A stretch of DNA of 64,000 nucleotides, taken from Paenibacillus sp. PAMC 26794 (lineage in GTDB: Bacteria; Bacillota; Bacilli; Paenibacillales; Paenibacillaceae). The notes below the pieces were generated by a model. That model did not search any database, had not been told where the DNA came from, and saw only the letters and a list, made by a program, of their open reading frames with translations. A program made the position numbers and the translations under genes. Shown piece after piece: positions 18,588 through 29,300 of the stretch; position 1 is the first letter of the stretch; every line of letters begins with the position of its first letter. Where the stretch lies: positions 173,542 through 237,541 of the forward strand of contig NZ_ANHX01000002.1 of NCBI RefSeq assembly GCF_000316035.1, read 5' to 3'.

Positions 18588-21500
18588 ATGAGAAAAGGAT
18601 TAATGGGAAGTATTAAACTGGATGATCTCCTGGAATCCGGGGCAGAATCGGTCGATATCGAAAGTGTTTCGACTAAGGACATTGCCATTATTGGAATGTC
18701 CGGCAGATTCCCTGGTGCAGAGGAACTCGAGGCATATTGGAGCAATCTGGTTAACGGTGTGGACAGTATCAGCGATTTTCCTGCAGAACGACAATCTTTC
18801 ACAGATTATTATATGAAGACACGGGGAGAGTCGGTCGCGTATACCAAAGCAGGGTTTTTGAATCATATTGACCGATTCGATTATCGTTTCTTCAACCTGT
18901 CTCCTCGTGAAGCTTCTCTCATGGACCCCAATCAGCGGTTGTTTCTTGAAACGGCCTGGCACGCCATTGAGAATTCGGGATATGGAGGCGGGAAACTTAA
19001 AGGAAGCAACACAGGTGTGTACGTTGGGTTTCGTAACGATGAAGTATATGACTACAAAAGATTAATCACTGACTTGGAACCTCAGGCAGATCCCAGCGCA
19101 GTTCCAGGTAATCTGGCCTCCATTCTGGCTAGCCGGATTTCTTACTTGCTGGATCTGAAGGGGCCGAGCCTTTGTCTTGATACAGCATGTTCATCTTCTC
19201 TCGTAGCCATCCATCTCGCGTCCCAGGCCATTCGAAACGGGGATTGTGATCTGGCTGTCGCTGGTGGCGTAAAGATACGTTTGTTTCCCCTGGATGAAGG
19301 GAACAAGCTTGGTGTGGAAGCGCCAGATGGCAAAGTGAAGGCGTTCGATGCAGATTCGGATGGGACGGTCTGGGGTGAAGGCGCTGCCGCTATTATACTC
19401 AAACCTTTGAACAAAGCACTCAGGGATCGAGACCATATTTACGCAGTAATTAAAGGAAGTGCTGTGAATCAGGATGGAACTTCCGTAGGCATCACAGCGC
19501 CGAATACCGCTTCACAGACAGATTTGCTGGTGAAAGCATGGAAAAATGCGGGGATTAACCCGGAGACGCTAAATTACATTGAAACGCATGGCACAGGGAC
19601 AGATATGGGAGATCCCATTGAGTTTGAGGCCATTCGAAGAGCGTTCCAAAAGTTTACGAATAAGAAACAATTCTGTGCTATCGGTTCAGTGAAGACAAAT
19701 GTGGGCCACTTGGATTGTGTAGCTGGCATGGCTTCGCTTTTCAAGGTCATTATGGGAATGCGTGAAGGCATGATGCCACCCACACTTCATTTTCAGCGTC
19801 AAAACTCAAAAATCAACTTTGAAGATTCACCAGTCTATCTCAACACACGCCCTAGAATATGGCATGCCGAAGGAGCTCCACGCAGATGTGGTGTCAGCGC
19901 GTTTGGTCTAAGTGGAACCAATAGTCATATTGTAGTTGAAGAGCCGCCACGTTATCACAGGGCAGATACCGCAGTGACCCCAGATATGCAAATTTTAACG
20001 ATCTCTGCCAAAAGTGCTGCCAGCTTAACAAAGCTGGTGCAAGCCTATCAGGACTTGCTCGTTTCAGATCCTGAACTTTCGCTGGCAGATCTATCATTCT
20101 CAGCTAATACCGGAAGAGGGCACTATACTCAAAGGCTTGCGATCACTTACAGTGATCGCAAGGATTTGGAAAGAAAATTGAAGCTTGTATCAGACGCAAA
20201 TTTTGGTCCTGATCTTGAGATAAACGGAGTACGCACAGGCATGCATCGGATTATAACAGCGGGTGCAGGGGAGTCCACGCGAAGTACGGGAGAGATAACG
20301 GAGCAGGAGGTCAAGCTACTTGGCCAGAAGGCACAGGGGTGGATTTCGGAAGCGCATCTTCACCCGAGGACCGTACTGTTGGAGGCCATTTGTGATTTGT
20401 ATGTTCAGGGAGCCGATGTGAGTTGGGAAGATCTATACAGAGAAAAGTCTGTGCGCAGGATTCCACTTCCGTCATACCAGTTTGAACCGAACATATGCTG
20501 GCTGGACTGGAAATCGGACATGGATCAACGTCAGACAGATGACATGTATCGGAGCATGTATAGAACACGCTGGATCGCGGATTCTTTGGAACCGCCCAAA
20601 CCCGATGAGGCGCAGCAGCCAATTGATGATGGGATCGTCCTGATATTGCGAAAAGATAAGGACCTTGAAGGCGAAAGGCTCGAAACCACCTTGCGTAATC
20701 TGGGACGAAAGCTGGTATCCGTGACATTTGACGGAGATGTTGCCGTTATGGAAGGACTCTCAGGTCTAGTGCAACTTTCTTCAGAAGATGTTTATGATCA
20801 CCTGCTTGGTGCACTGCCTTTCAATGATGTAACCCGGATTATTCATCTACTGAGTTCAACGCCCAGAAAGCAGGTGCATAATCTGGCGGATCTTTCTCAG
20901 GCGGAAATAGAGGGTCCTCTGAGTCTGTTCAGACTGGTCAAATCCCTTGTGCAGCGAGCAGTGTCTGGCCCTGTAGACATATCAATTGCTACGACAACTG
21001 CTTATCAAGTGACTGGGGACGAAGTGGAACTGTATCCTGAGCACGCTGCCTTGATCGGCTGGGCTAAGGTTATAGGAAAGGAATATCCGCATATCCGTTG
21101 TCAGTGCATTGACAGAGATGAACATAGTTCACTTGAATCTATTCCGGAGTTGGTTGGTGGCATAGGCATCTCCAACGAGAATTTTGCCTATCGGAATGGG
21201 ATTCGTTATGTTGAACAGCTGGATGAATGGAACACAGAGACTCAGGAAAATAGGGACTGGCAACTAGTTGAAGATGGAGTATACATCATAACGGGTGGAG
21301 CAGGGGGGATAGGTTCAGAGATTGGGAGATGGATGGCTGGTCAGGCAAAGGTACGAATTGTCCTACTGGGACGGACTGAATTACCCAACAGAGAGCAATG
21401 GCCAATGCTTCGTAAGAATGGGAAAGACCAACCTGCTGTTCAGCAGATTATTCGTGAAATAGATGCCATGGAAAGTCTCGGAGCAATGGTAACTTATTTT

Positions 21501-24500
21501 AGCGTAGATGTATCTGATGAAATGCGTCTTACCCATACGTTGGATGATATCAGAAGAACGTTTGGTTCTATACGTGGAATTGTGCATTGTGCAGGAACGG
21601 GCAGTGATCTGTCTACCGATCAGAAGAGTGAAGATGACGTCAAGCGCACGTTGGCTCCCAAGATCAGGGGGACATGGCTGCTTGATCAACTTACCCGACA
21701 AGATCAGCCTAATTTTATGCTGCTATGTTCTTCTGTCGCTACAACGTTCAGCACGTTGACTATGGGAGATTACGTTGCAGCCAATGCCTACTTGGATACG
21801 TTCGCTGCACAACGAACCAAGCAGGGACTTCACACACTCGCCATTAACTGGGTGACCTGGAGAGAGAGGGGAATGGCAGCACGTTCGGGTTTTACGGCGG
21901 ATACTATATTTAAGGCCATTTTGCCTGAACAGGCGATCCATACTCTCGCAGACGTTGTTACTCAAAAAGTAGACCGCGTTATTATAGGGGAATTAAACAT
22001 AGATGGTGGGGGCATTCCTTTACTCGAACGTTCAGGGATTCGGGTTGCTCCACATTTGCTCGAACGATTGAAGAGATTGAAGTCTACGATCAGGTCTATA
22101 GCAGATATGGCTTCTACCCGATCACTTTCACAACATGGCACGGGACAGGTGATCCTCACGGGAAAAGAAAAAGAGGATTACACCGAAGCAGAACGACGTG
22201 TCGCTGATGTTTGCAGACAGGTATTGGGTTTCGAGGAAATTAACATCCATGAAAATTTCTTTGAACTGGGAGCCGATTCCCTCTTGTTAAAAACGATGCA
22301 TGCCAGATTGGAACTGCTTGATCCAGGTTCACTTATGATTACGGATTTGTTTGAGCACGCAACAGTTTATAAACTGGCCCGTTTTCTGGTAGATAAACGC
22401 CAGGGAAGCAACAACATGACACATCATGCAACGATGAAAGGAACGGAACAGGACATAGCCATTATTGGCATTTCCGTCAAACTGCCTAACGCCAACAACA
22501 CTGATGAATTCTGGGACAATATTCGTAACGGGTTGGATTGCAGGACCGCATTGTCTGCAGAACGAAAGGATGCCATTGATCGCTATATTCGATATAAACA
22601 GTTTCCTGAGGGCAGCGTTGCTCTTGTGGAAGGGTCGTATATTGATGAGATTGATAAGTTCGATAGTACCTTTTTCCGTTTGTCTCCCAAGGAAGCAAGC
22701 CTGATGGACCCGCATCAGCGTCTCTTCCTGCAGGCATGCTGGGAAGCAGTTGAAGATGCCGGTTGTGTAGATGACATTAGTGGAAGTTATACCGGGGTAT
22801 TTGTTGGATACTCGCCGAATATTCGCGATATGTATTCACGACTCATTTATGAAACCAATCCAACTCTGCTATCCAGCGCTATGGTGGGCAACACAGCAGC
22901 AGTTACCTCTGGAAGAGTATCTTATATGCTGGACTTGAAGGGGCCATCGATGGTCGTAGACACAGCCTGTTCATCTTCCCTCGTTGCTGTAGATGCAGCA
23001 TGTCAATCGATTCGTAGCGGCAAATGTGAAATGGCTATAGCTGGTGGGATTAAAATCCATACCATGCCAATTCATCACACGAATACACGTATGGGAATAG
23101 GCATGGAATCCATGGATGGAATCACGCGTGCATTTGATGAGGAATCGGAAGGAACCGGATTTGGCGAAGGCATTGGTGTAATCATGCTCAAACCACTCGA
23201 AAAAGCTAAACAGGATGGCGACCAAATCTATGCGGTCATTAAGGGATCAGCATCCAATCAGGATGGCAGTTCTGCCGGGATGACAGCACCAAATCCTGCA
23301 GCTCAGGAAGACGTGATTCGCAAGGCATGGGATGATGCTGGCATTGATCCTGCGACCATTGGTTATGTGGAAGCCCACGGGACGGGTACACCTTTAGGGG
23401 ACCCGATTGAAGTAAACAGTTTGACGAATGCATTCCGTATGTTCACCGACAAACGAAATTTCTGTGCGATTGGATCTGTCAAAGCCAATATGGGTCATCT
23501 GCTTGAGGCAGCGGGAATCGTCGGGTTGATCAAAGTAGCGTTGGCACTTAAAAACAAGGAATTGCCTGCAACGATTCACTTTAATCGACCCAATGAAAAT
23601 ATCCCGTTTTACGATTCTGCCATATACGTCAACACCGTTACTCGTAAGTGGGAGGTTGAAGGCCATCCGCGGCGAGCTGGCGTCAGTGCGTTTGGCATGA
23701 GCGGAACCAATGCCCATATTGTGCTGGAAGAGCCACCGGCAGACTATACCCATAAAGAACTGCCTGACCATGTTCCTCACGGTGGGCCACAGTTTTTCAT
23801 GCTTTCGGCCAAATCACGTGAGAGCTTGCAGCAACTTGTTACGAGGTACGTTGCATATGGTCCGCAATTATTACAAATGGATCTGCAGGATATTTGTTAC
23901 ACGGTCCAGGCAGGGCGCAGTCATTATCCGCATCGATTAATTTTTGCAGTGAATACGACAATGGAACTTGTTTCCCGTTTGAATGAATTGAACCGGCTCT
24001 ACTTTTGGGAGTCTGAACTGGGCGATATCGGCAAGGTTTTCTATCGTTATGGAGAACACCGATTGGTATCAGGTACGGATGGGATTAGACGTCCGGATGA
24101 TCTTACTCTGGTTCAGAAGGAAAGTTTGAACGCTGAAATTCAAGAAGTGGCATTAGCGTGGAGGGACGGCCTGTACAGGGACGAATCCATGCAGGTCAAA
24201 ATTAGTGAGTTGTATTCGGCGGGCGCAGATTTGCCACCATTATTATGGAATGATGGACAGACACCTCGTAAAGTGCGGCTCCCGCTGTATGCTTTCGAGC
24301 GTAAGACACACTGGCTGGACATACCCGACGTCGCCCCGGTAAAAGTGGAACGTATGGAACAACCATTTCATCTTATTCGTTGGGTTAACACGCCATCCAA
24401 CGATGGGACATCATGGATGTCCTCCGAATCTGGAGATGTATTATTGTTCACAGGAAAAACCGCTCTTTCGGCATCGATCTATGAGAGATTACTAGCTGCG

Positions 24501-26333
24501 GGTCGGAAGGTTGTAAGAGTAGAGATTGGACTTCAAAAGGATTCTACTCCAGGCGATGGATGGTATGGCGTTGATTCAAATAAACAGGCGTACGAGGACT
24601 TATTAACAGATCTTCAATCCGAGTATCAATTCACACATATTATCCATATGTCAACGACTGAACAAACAGTATTTCCCGAGAGTATCGAGCAATTAGAGGT
24701 GACCCAGCAACGTGGGGCTCGCAGCCTGATGTATCTTACACAGGCACTGGCACATGTGGGTTATGAGCGCGGACTGAGCCTTACGCTGATATCTGATTAT
24801 GTGAACGAAGTGACAGGCAATGAACGTGTCCTTCAGCCACAACAAGCTCCTTTTATGGGAATGGGACGGGTTGTAGGTCAGGAATTGATGGGCATATCCT
24901 GCAAGTTTCTGGACGTGGATGATGTTGTCTCTGCTGAAGATGTGCTACAGGAGATCGGCCGAAAGTCTGATTTGTATCTTGTTGCTTACCGGGAAGGTAC
25001 TCGTTATGAGGAGCAGTTCGAGACTTTGGACGATACGACGGTGATCGGGCATTCGCCAGCAATTCAAAATGACGGTGTATACGTGATTACTGGCGGCACG
25101 AAAGGCATTGGACTGGAAGTTGCCCAGTACTTGGCTGACAAGGGAGCAGGACATGTTGCTTTGCTTGCCCGTTCACCTTTTCCGCCGCGTGACCAGTGGA
25201 CTGAATGGCTTGATCAGAACAGAGACAGGGAAGTGTGCGAGACGTTAAACCGGGTGATGGAGCTGGAGAAGAAGGGCACGTCATGTTCATTTTATCAAGT
25301 GGATATCGGTCATCCGGATAGGCTATGTGAGGTGTTTAATGAACTTCGACATACCTGCGGTCCCATTCGTGGCGTAGTCCACAGTGCCGGTGTACCTGGT
25401 GAAGGAATGCTGATGCGCAAGACGGAGGAACAGTTCTCAGCGGTGTTTGGTCCCAAAGTCCAAGGAACATGGGCGCTTGATCAAGTCACGCTTGAGGATA
25501 ATCTTGACTTCTTCCTGCTCTTCTCCACGATCTCTTCGGTGTTTGCTGCTCCAGGCCAGGGTGACTATGCTGCTGCCAATGCATACCTGGATGCGTTTGC
25601 TGCATATCGAAGCAAGCTCGGAAAACGAACACTAACTATGAATTGGAACACATGGCGAGATACGGGGATGGGCGTTCGTTACGGCATCAATGTGGATGGC
25701 GTATTCTCCGCCATTCCTACGGACCAGGGCATTGCATGGCTGGATCGTGCGATGGGAATGACCTTGAATCGGGTAATCGTCGGCGAGATCAATCGTGAAA
25801 GCAAATTGCTTGGCATGATGTCAAGTGTTGCTGTGAGACTATCTGATGACCTGAGGTCCCTGGCTACTGGTACGAAGTCTGTTTTTACTGAAGCTCAGAA
25901 CCAGACCGGTTATGCAGAAGTTACTCTGGATGGCAGGACAGGAGAAGGAGCATATAGCGATGCTGAGGATATGATTGCCAAAATCTTCGGTTCGGTACTA
26001 GGGTTCAGTGAAATCAATATTTATGACAGTTTCTTCGAATTAGGGGGAGATTCGATCATGTTGGGCCAAATGCATGAGTTATTGGATCGGCATTTCCCCA
26101 ATAAGATCAAACTGGTAGATCTGTTCGAATATACAACCGTAGACAAACTCAGCAATTACATTGCAGGCAATGAGCAACATATCCTGCAAGCTGCACCGAT
26201 AACATCCGCATCAGAAGAGCAGGACGGAGATTGGAATGACTCATTAAGCCATATGCTGGACAAGTTGCAGGACGGGGAAGTATCTGTCGAAGACATTCTT
26301 CATCGTTTGGATGAAATACGGCCAGGGGAGTGA
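18588..26333 (+). CDS. Trans-AT type I PKS, two modules: KS-KR-ACP-KS-KR-ACP
   Basis: A 2,581-residue protein with AAGGAGAG before ATG 18588. Module 1: KS Cys201, His334 (ETHGTGT), His374; KR catalytic half from about residue 897 (TGGAGGIG, LLCSSVA, DYVAANAY); ACP Ser1231. Module 2: KS Cys1461, His1597 (EAHGTGT), His1637; KR from about 2162 (TGGTKGIG, LLFSTIS, DYAAANAY); ACP Ser2489. Both KS domains are followed by AT-less linkers ending in YQFEPNICW or YAFERKTHW. Its N-terminus (about 27 residues before the KS) lacks the helical docking segment seen in the proteins encoded at 6617 and 26338, while its C-terminus carries an acidic tail (SHMLDKLQDGEVSVEDIL) like that of the protein encoded at 2749. 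No DH, ER or methyltransferase domain is visible, so each module should give a beta-hydroxy unit unless trans-acting enzymes intervene. Confidence 0.93.
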   Translation: MRKGLMGSIKLDDLLESGAESVDIESVSTKDIAIIGMSGRFPGAEELEAYWSNLVNGVDSISDFPAERQSFTDYYMKTRGESVAYTKAGFLNHIDRFDYRFFNLSPREASLMDPNQRLFLETAWHAIENSGYGGGKLKGSNTGVYVGFRNDEVYDYKRLITDLEPQADPSAVPGNLASILASRISYLLDLKGPSLCLDTACSSSLVAIHLASQAIRNGDCDLAVAGGVKIRLFPLDEGNKLGVEAPDGKVKAFDADSDGTVWGEGAAAIILKPLNKALRDRDHIYAVIKGSAVNQDGTSVGITAPNTASQTDLLVKAWKNAGINPETLNYIETHGTGTDMGDPIEFEAIRRAFQKFTNKKQFCAIGSVKTNVGHLDCVAGMASLFKVIMGMREGMMPPTLHFQRQNSKINFEDSPVYLNTRPRIWHAEGAPRRCGVSAFGLSGTNSHIVVEEPPRYHRADTAVTPDMQILTISAKSAASLTKLVQAYQDLLVSDPELSLADLSFSANTGRGHYTQRLAITYSDRKDLERKLKLVSDANFGPDLEINGVRTGMHRIITAGAGESTRSTGEITEQEVKLLGQKAQGWISEAHLHPRTVLLEAICDLYVQGADVSWEDLYREKSVRRIPLPSYQFEPNICWLDWKSDMDQRQTDDMYRSMYRTRWIADSLEPPKPDEAQQPIDDGIVLILRKDKDLEGERLETTLRNLGRKLVSVTFDGDVAVMEGLSGLVQLSSEDVYDHLLGALPFNDVTRIIHLLSSTPRKQVHNLADLSQAEIEGPLSLFRLVKSLVQRAVSGPVDISIATTTAYQVTGDEVELYPEHAALIGWAKVIGKEYPHIRCQCIDRDEHSSLESIPELVGGIGISNENFAYRNGIRYVEQLDEWNTETQENRDWQLVEDGVYIITGGAGGIGSEIGRWMAGQAKVRIVLLGRTELPNREQWPMLRKNGKDQPAVQQIIREIDAMESLGAMVTYFSVDVSDEMRLTHTLDDIRRTFGSIRGIVHCAGTGSDLSTDQKSEDDVKRTLAPKIRGTWLLDQLTRQDQPNFMLLCSSVATTFSTLTMGDYVAANAYLDTFAAQRTKQGLHTLAINWVTWRERGMAARSGFTADTIFKAILPEQAIHTLADVVTQKVDRVIIGELNIDGGGIPLLERSGIRVAPHLLERLKRLKSTIRSIADMASTRSLSQHGTGQVILTGKEKEDYTEAERRVADVCRQVLGFEEINIHENFFELGADSLLLKTMHARLELLDPGSLMITDLFEHATVYKLARFLVDKRQGSNNMTHHATMKGTEQDIAIIGISVKLPNANNTDEFWDNIRNGLDCRTALSAERKDAIDRYIRYKQFPEGSVALVEGSYIDEIDKFDSTFFRLSPKEASLMDPHQRLFLQACWEAVEDAGCVDDISGSYTGVFVGYSPNIRDMYSRLIYETNPTLLSSAMVGNTAAVTSGRVSYMLDLKGPSMVVDTACSSSLVAVDAACQSIRSGKCEMAIAGGIKIHTMPIHHTNTRMGIGMESMDGITRAFDEESEGTGFGEGIGVIMLKPLEKAKQDGDQIYAVIKGSASNQDGSSAGMTAPNPAAQEDVIRKAWDDAGIDPATIGYVEAHGTGTPLGDPIEVNSLTNAFRMFTDKRNFCAIGSVKANMGHLLEAAGIVGLIKVALALKNKELPATIHFNRPNENIPFYDSAIYVNTVTRKWEVEGHPRRAGVSAFGMSGTNAHIVLEEPPADYTHKELPDHVPHGGPQFFMLSAKSRESLQQLVTRYVAYGPQLLQMDLQDICYTVQAGRSHYPHRLIFAVNTTMELVSRLNELNRLYFWESELGDIGKVFYRYGEHRLVSGTDGIRRPDDLTLVQKESLNAEIQEVALAWRDGLYRDESMQVKISELYSAGADLPPLLWNDGQTPRKVRLPLYAFERKTHWLDIPDVAPVKVERMEQPFHLIRWVNTPSNDGTSWMSSESGDVLLFTGKTALSASIYERLLAAGRKVVRVEIGLQKDSTPGDGWYGVDSNKQAYEDLLTDLQSEYQFTHIIHMSTTEQTVFPESIEQLEVTQQRGARSLMYLTQALAHVGYERGLSLTLISDYVNEVTGNERVLQPQQAPFMGMGRVVGQELMGISCKFLDVDDVVSAEDVLQEIGRKSDLYLVAYREGTRYEEQFETLDDTTVIGHSPAIQNDGVYVITGGTKGIGLEVAQYLADKGAGHVALLARSPFPPRDQWTEWLDQNRDREVCETLNRVMELEKKGTSCSFYQVDIGHPDRLCEVFNELRHTCGPIRGVVHSAGVPGEGMLMRKTEEQFSAVFGPKVQGTWALDQVTLEDNLDFFLLFSTISSVFAAPGQGDYAAANAYLDAFAAYRSKLGKRTLTMNWNTWRDTGMGVRYGINVDGVFSAIPTDQGIAWLDRAMGMTLNRVIVGEINRESKLLGMMSSVAVRLSDDLRSLATGTKSVFTEAQNQTGYAEVTLDGRTGEGAYSDAEDMIAKIFGSVLGFSEINIYDSFFELGGDSIMLGQMHELLDRHFPNKIKLVDLFEYTTVDKLSNYIAGNEQHILQAAPITSASEEQDGDWNDSLSHMLDKLQDGEVSVEDILHRLDEIRPGE

Positions 26334-26337
26334 GCTT

Positions 26338-29300
26338 GTGGAGAAAGTCTACAAACATGTTGTTGAAAACATAGCCTCCGGCAAAATTGACAAAGTGACG
26401 GGGATTCAGGTCATCAATCTGCTGAAGCAGGAAGAAGCAAATCATCAAGAGGATATAGCAGTCATAGGCATGAGCCTTAAATTTCCCCATGCGAATCGTC
26501 CGGAGGAATACTGGCACATTGTTGAGCAGGGGATTGATTGCATAGGTGATTATCCATCTGATCGAAAATCTGTAACGGATGAGTACCTCAGACTAAGCGG
26601 ATATTCAGACGAATTCCTTCAATATCTGGATGGTGCTTTTCTGGATGAAGTGGATCAATTCGATTATAAGTTCTTCCGTCTCTCGCCAAAAGAGGCCAGT
26701 CTGATGGACCCTTGTCATCGTTTATTTTTGCAAACAGCATGGCATGCCATCGAAGATGCCGGTTACGGCGGGCAAAGGCTTGCAGGAAGCAATACCGGCG
26801 TCTTTACCGGATTTGCCAATAGCAACAACTACAAGGAAATGATCAAGGATACCAACCCGGAAGAGTTGTCTATTGCGATGACTGGAAATATCGCGTCAAT
26901 GCTTCCAACCCGCATCTCGTATCTGCTTAATCTAAAAGGACCGACCATGGTAGTGGATACTGCTTGTTCGTCCTCGTTAGTATCCGTTTATCTGGCTTGT
27001 AAATCGCTGATGAACGGGGATTGCAACATGGCGATTGCCGGAGGAGTTAAGCTGGATATTTTGCCAGTGGATAATGATTTTCTGAAGATTGGGATTGAAT
27101 CCACCGACTACCGGACAAGAGCTTTTGATAAAGAAGCAGATGGGTCCGGTATGGGTGAAGGTGTGGCTGCAGTAATTTTGAAGCCGCTTCGTCAGGCTCA
27201 GAAGGATGGAGACCACATCTATGGTGTCATTAAAGGCATCGCCTTGAATCAGGATGGAACATCCATGGGCATCACGGCCCCCAATCCGGTTGCTCAATCC
27301 GAAGTAATCGAGGAAGCGTGGAAGCGAGCAGGCATCCACCCGGAATCCCTGGCCTATATTGAAACCCATGGAACAGGAACGAATCTGGGTGACCCTATCG
27401 AGATTCAGGGGCTGGAACGTGCTTTTCGAAAATATACGAATAAAAAGCAATTTTGTGCAATTGGTTCGGTGAAAACCAATGTTGGGCATCTGTATGAAAC
27501 AGCAGGTATGGCCAGTCTGATTAAAGGACTTTTATCATTGTATCATCGGAAACTCCCGCCTTCCCTTCATTTTAATTATCCAAACCTGAATATTGATTTC
27601 GGGAATTCACCCGTCTATGTCAATACAAGGTTAAGAGAGTGGGAGCGAGGTGCTGATCCGCGTAGATGCGGGATAAGTACATTTGGTTTGAGCGGAACAA
27701 ATTGTCATATCGTGCTGGAAGAAGCTCCTGTACAGGCCACTTTGACCGTTACGCATGATGGGCATACGGGTGTTCATCCATTCACGTTGTCTGCGGGATC
27801 AGATCATGGAATTCAAGTTCTGATGAAACAGTATCTGGACGGAGTATCTGCCTTCTCCGACAGGTATTCATTACTGGATGTGTGTCGAACAGCCAATGCA
27901 TGTCGCGGACATTATGCTCACCGAGTGATCATTTTGGCTGAACATTTGGAGGATTTGCGCATTAAGTTGACCCAGGTTATATCTGGAGACATTCACACGT
28001 TCACAGCACCTTGGTTTCATTATGGGGAACACCGACTGATCAGCGACAATCGGGAAGTTTCAGGGGGACATGATATTACCCAGAAAAACGTTCGTGCGTT
28101 AAGTGAAGAGGTCCGGCATGAATTGAACCAGATGAATGAGGCTACATTCGACTGGGGGCGCCTGTGTACTCTTTACGTGCAAGGGGCATCCGTGGACTGG
28201 TGGCGTCTGTATGAGGGCAAGTCTACGAAGACCGTACCTCTGGCGGGTTATCCCTTTGATCCACAGAAATGCTGGATTGACATGGGAAGCAGACCTGCAG
28301 AAGAGAGTGTCCACCAGGACAACGGATTGTTTTCTCTCACGTGGCATGAGCTTCAGGGAGAGTACGAGGATAACGAAGTTCATTCAAGCGAGAGAGTTGT
28401 ACTCTTTACGGCTGATGACAAAGGTGGGGCTGACCTTGCATTGCTTTTGCAACAATCGGGTAAGGACGTCATTATGGTTTGCCCGGGAGATTGCTTTGAA
28501 CAGAGACACGATAGTGATTTTCGAATTGGTTCAAAAGAGGTCGATTTTGATTCTTTAGTCAATGCTTTGGATTCAAAATCATGGTCACAGGTCATCTACG
28601 CACCTACCTTTGCTTCGGACACTTCTGTTCAGAATCTGGTGGAGTTGAATGAATCACAGGAACGCGGCGTTTACAGCCTGCTGTATCTGGTTCGTTCATT
28701 GACCAGACATGGTATTGATTATGATATGGATATGGTGATTTTGACCCAATGTGTCCATCATGTCACAGGCAAAGAACAGGTTCTTAGACCCGAGCTCGCA
28801 CCGCTAGAAGGTCTTGCCAAGGTCATACGCAAGGAGCATCTGAACATACAATGTCGAGTTATCGACCTGGAAGATATGCTATGGAGCAATGGGAGTGCAG
28901 AGTCTGTTTTCAGAAAAACAGATCACTTCCTTACCGCCATTCGAGCCGGAAAACGGTATGTTCAGTCATTCGGTACATTCCAGCCTGTTGCAGAGTCGGA
29001 CAGTAACAATGGACAATTTCCGGCTCTTCATTCAGAAGGGATATATCTTGTGTCTGGTGGAGCTGGAGGTATCGGGATTGAAGTATCCAAATATTTGGCT
29101 GGCAGGGACAAGGTACATCTGGCCTGGATTAATCGTACTGCCTTTCCACCCCGGAGAACATGGGAAGTAATTTTGGAAGCACAGCAGGATCAGTCGTTAT
29201 GCCGAAAGATTCAGGGAGTTCTTGATATTGAAAATATGGGAGCTATCGTTGAAATATACAGCGCTGACATTTCCAAAAAAGAAGAGGTAGTTCCAATTGT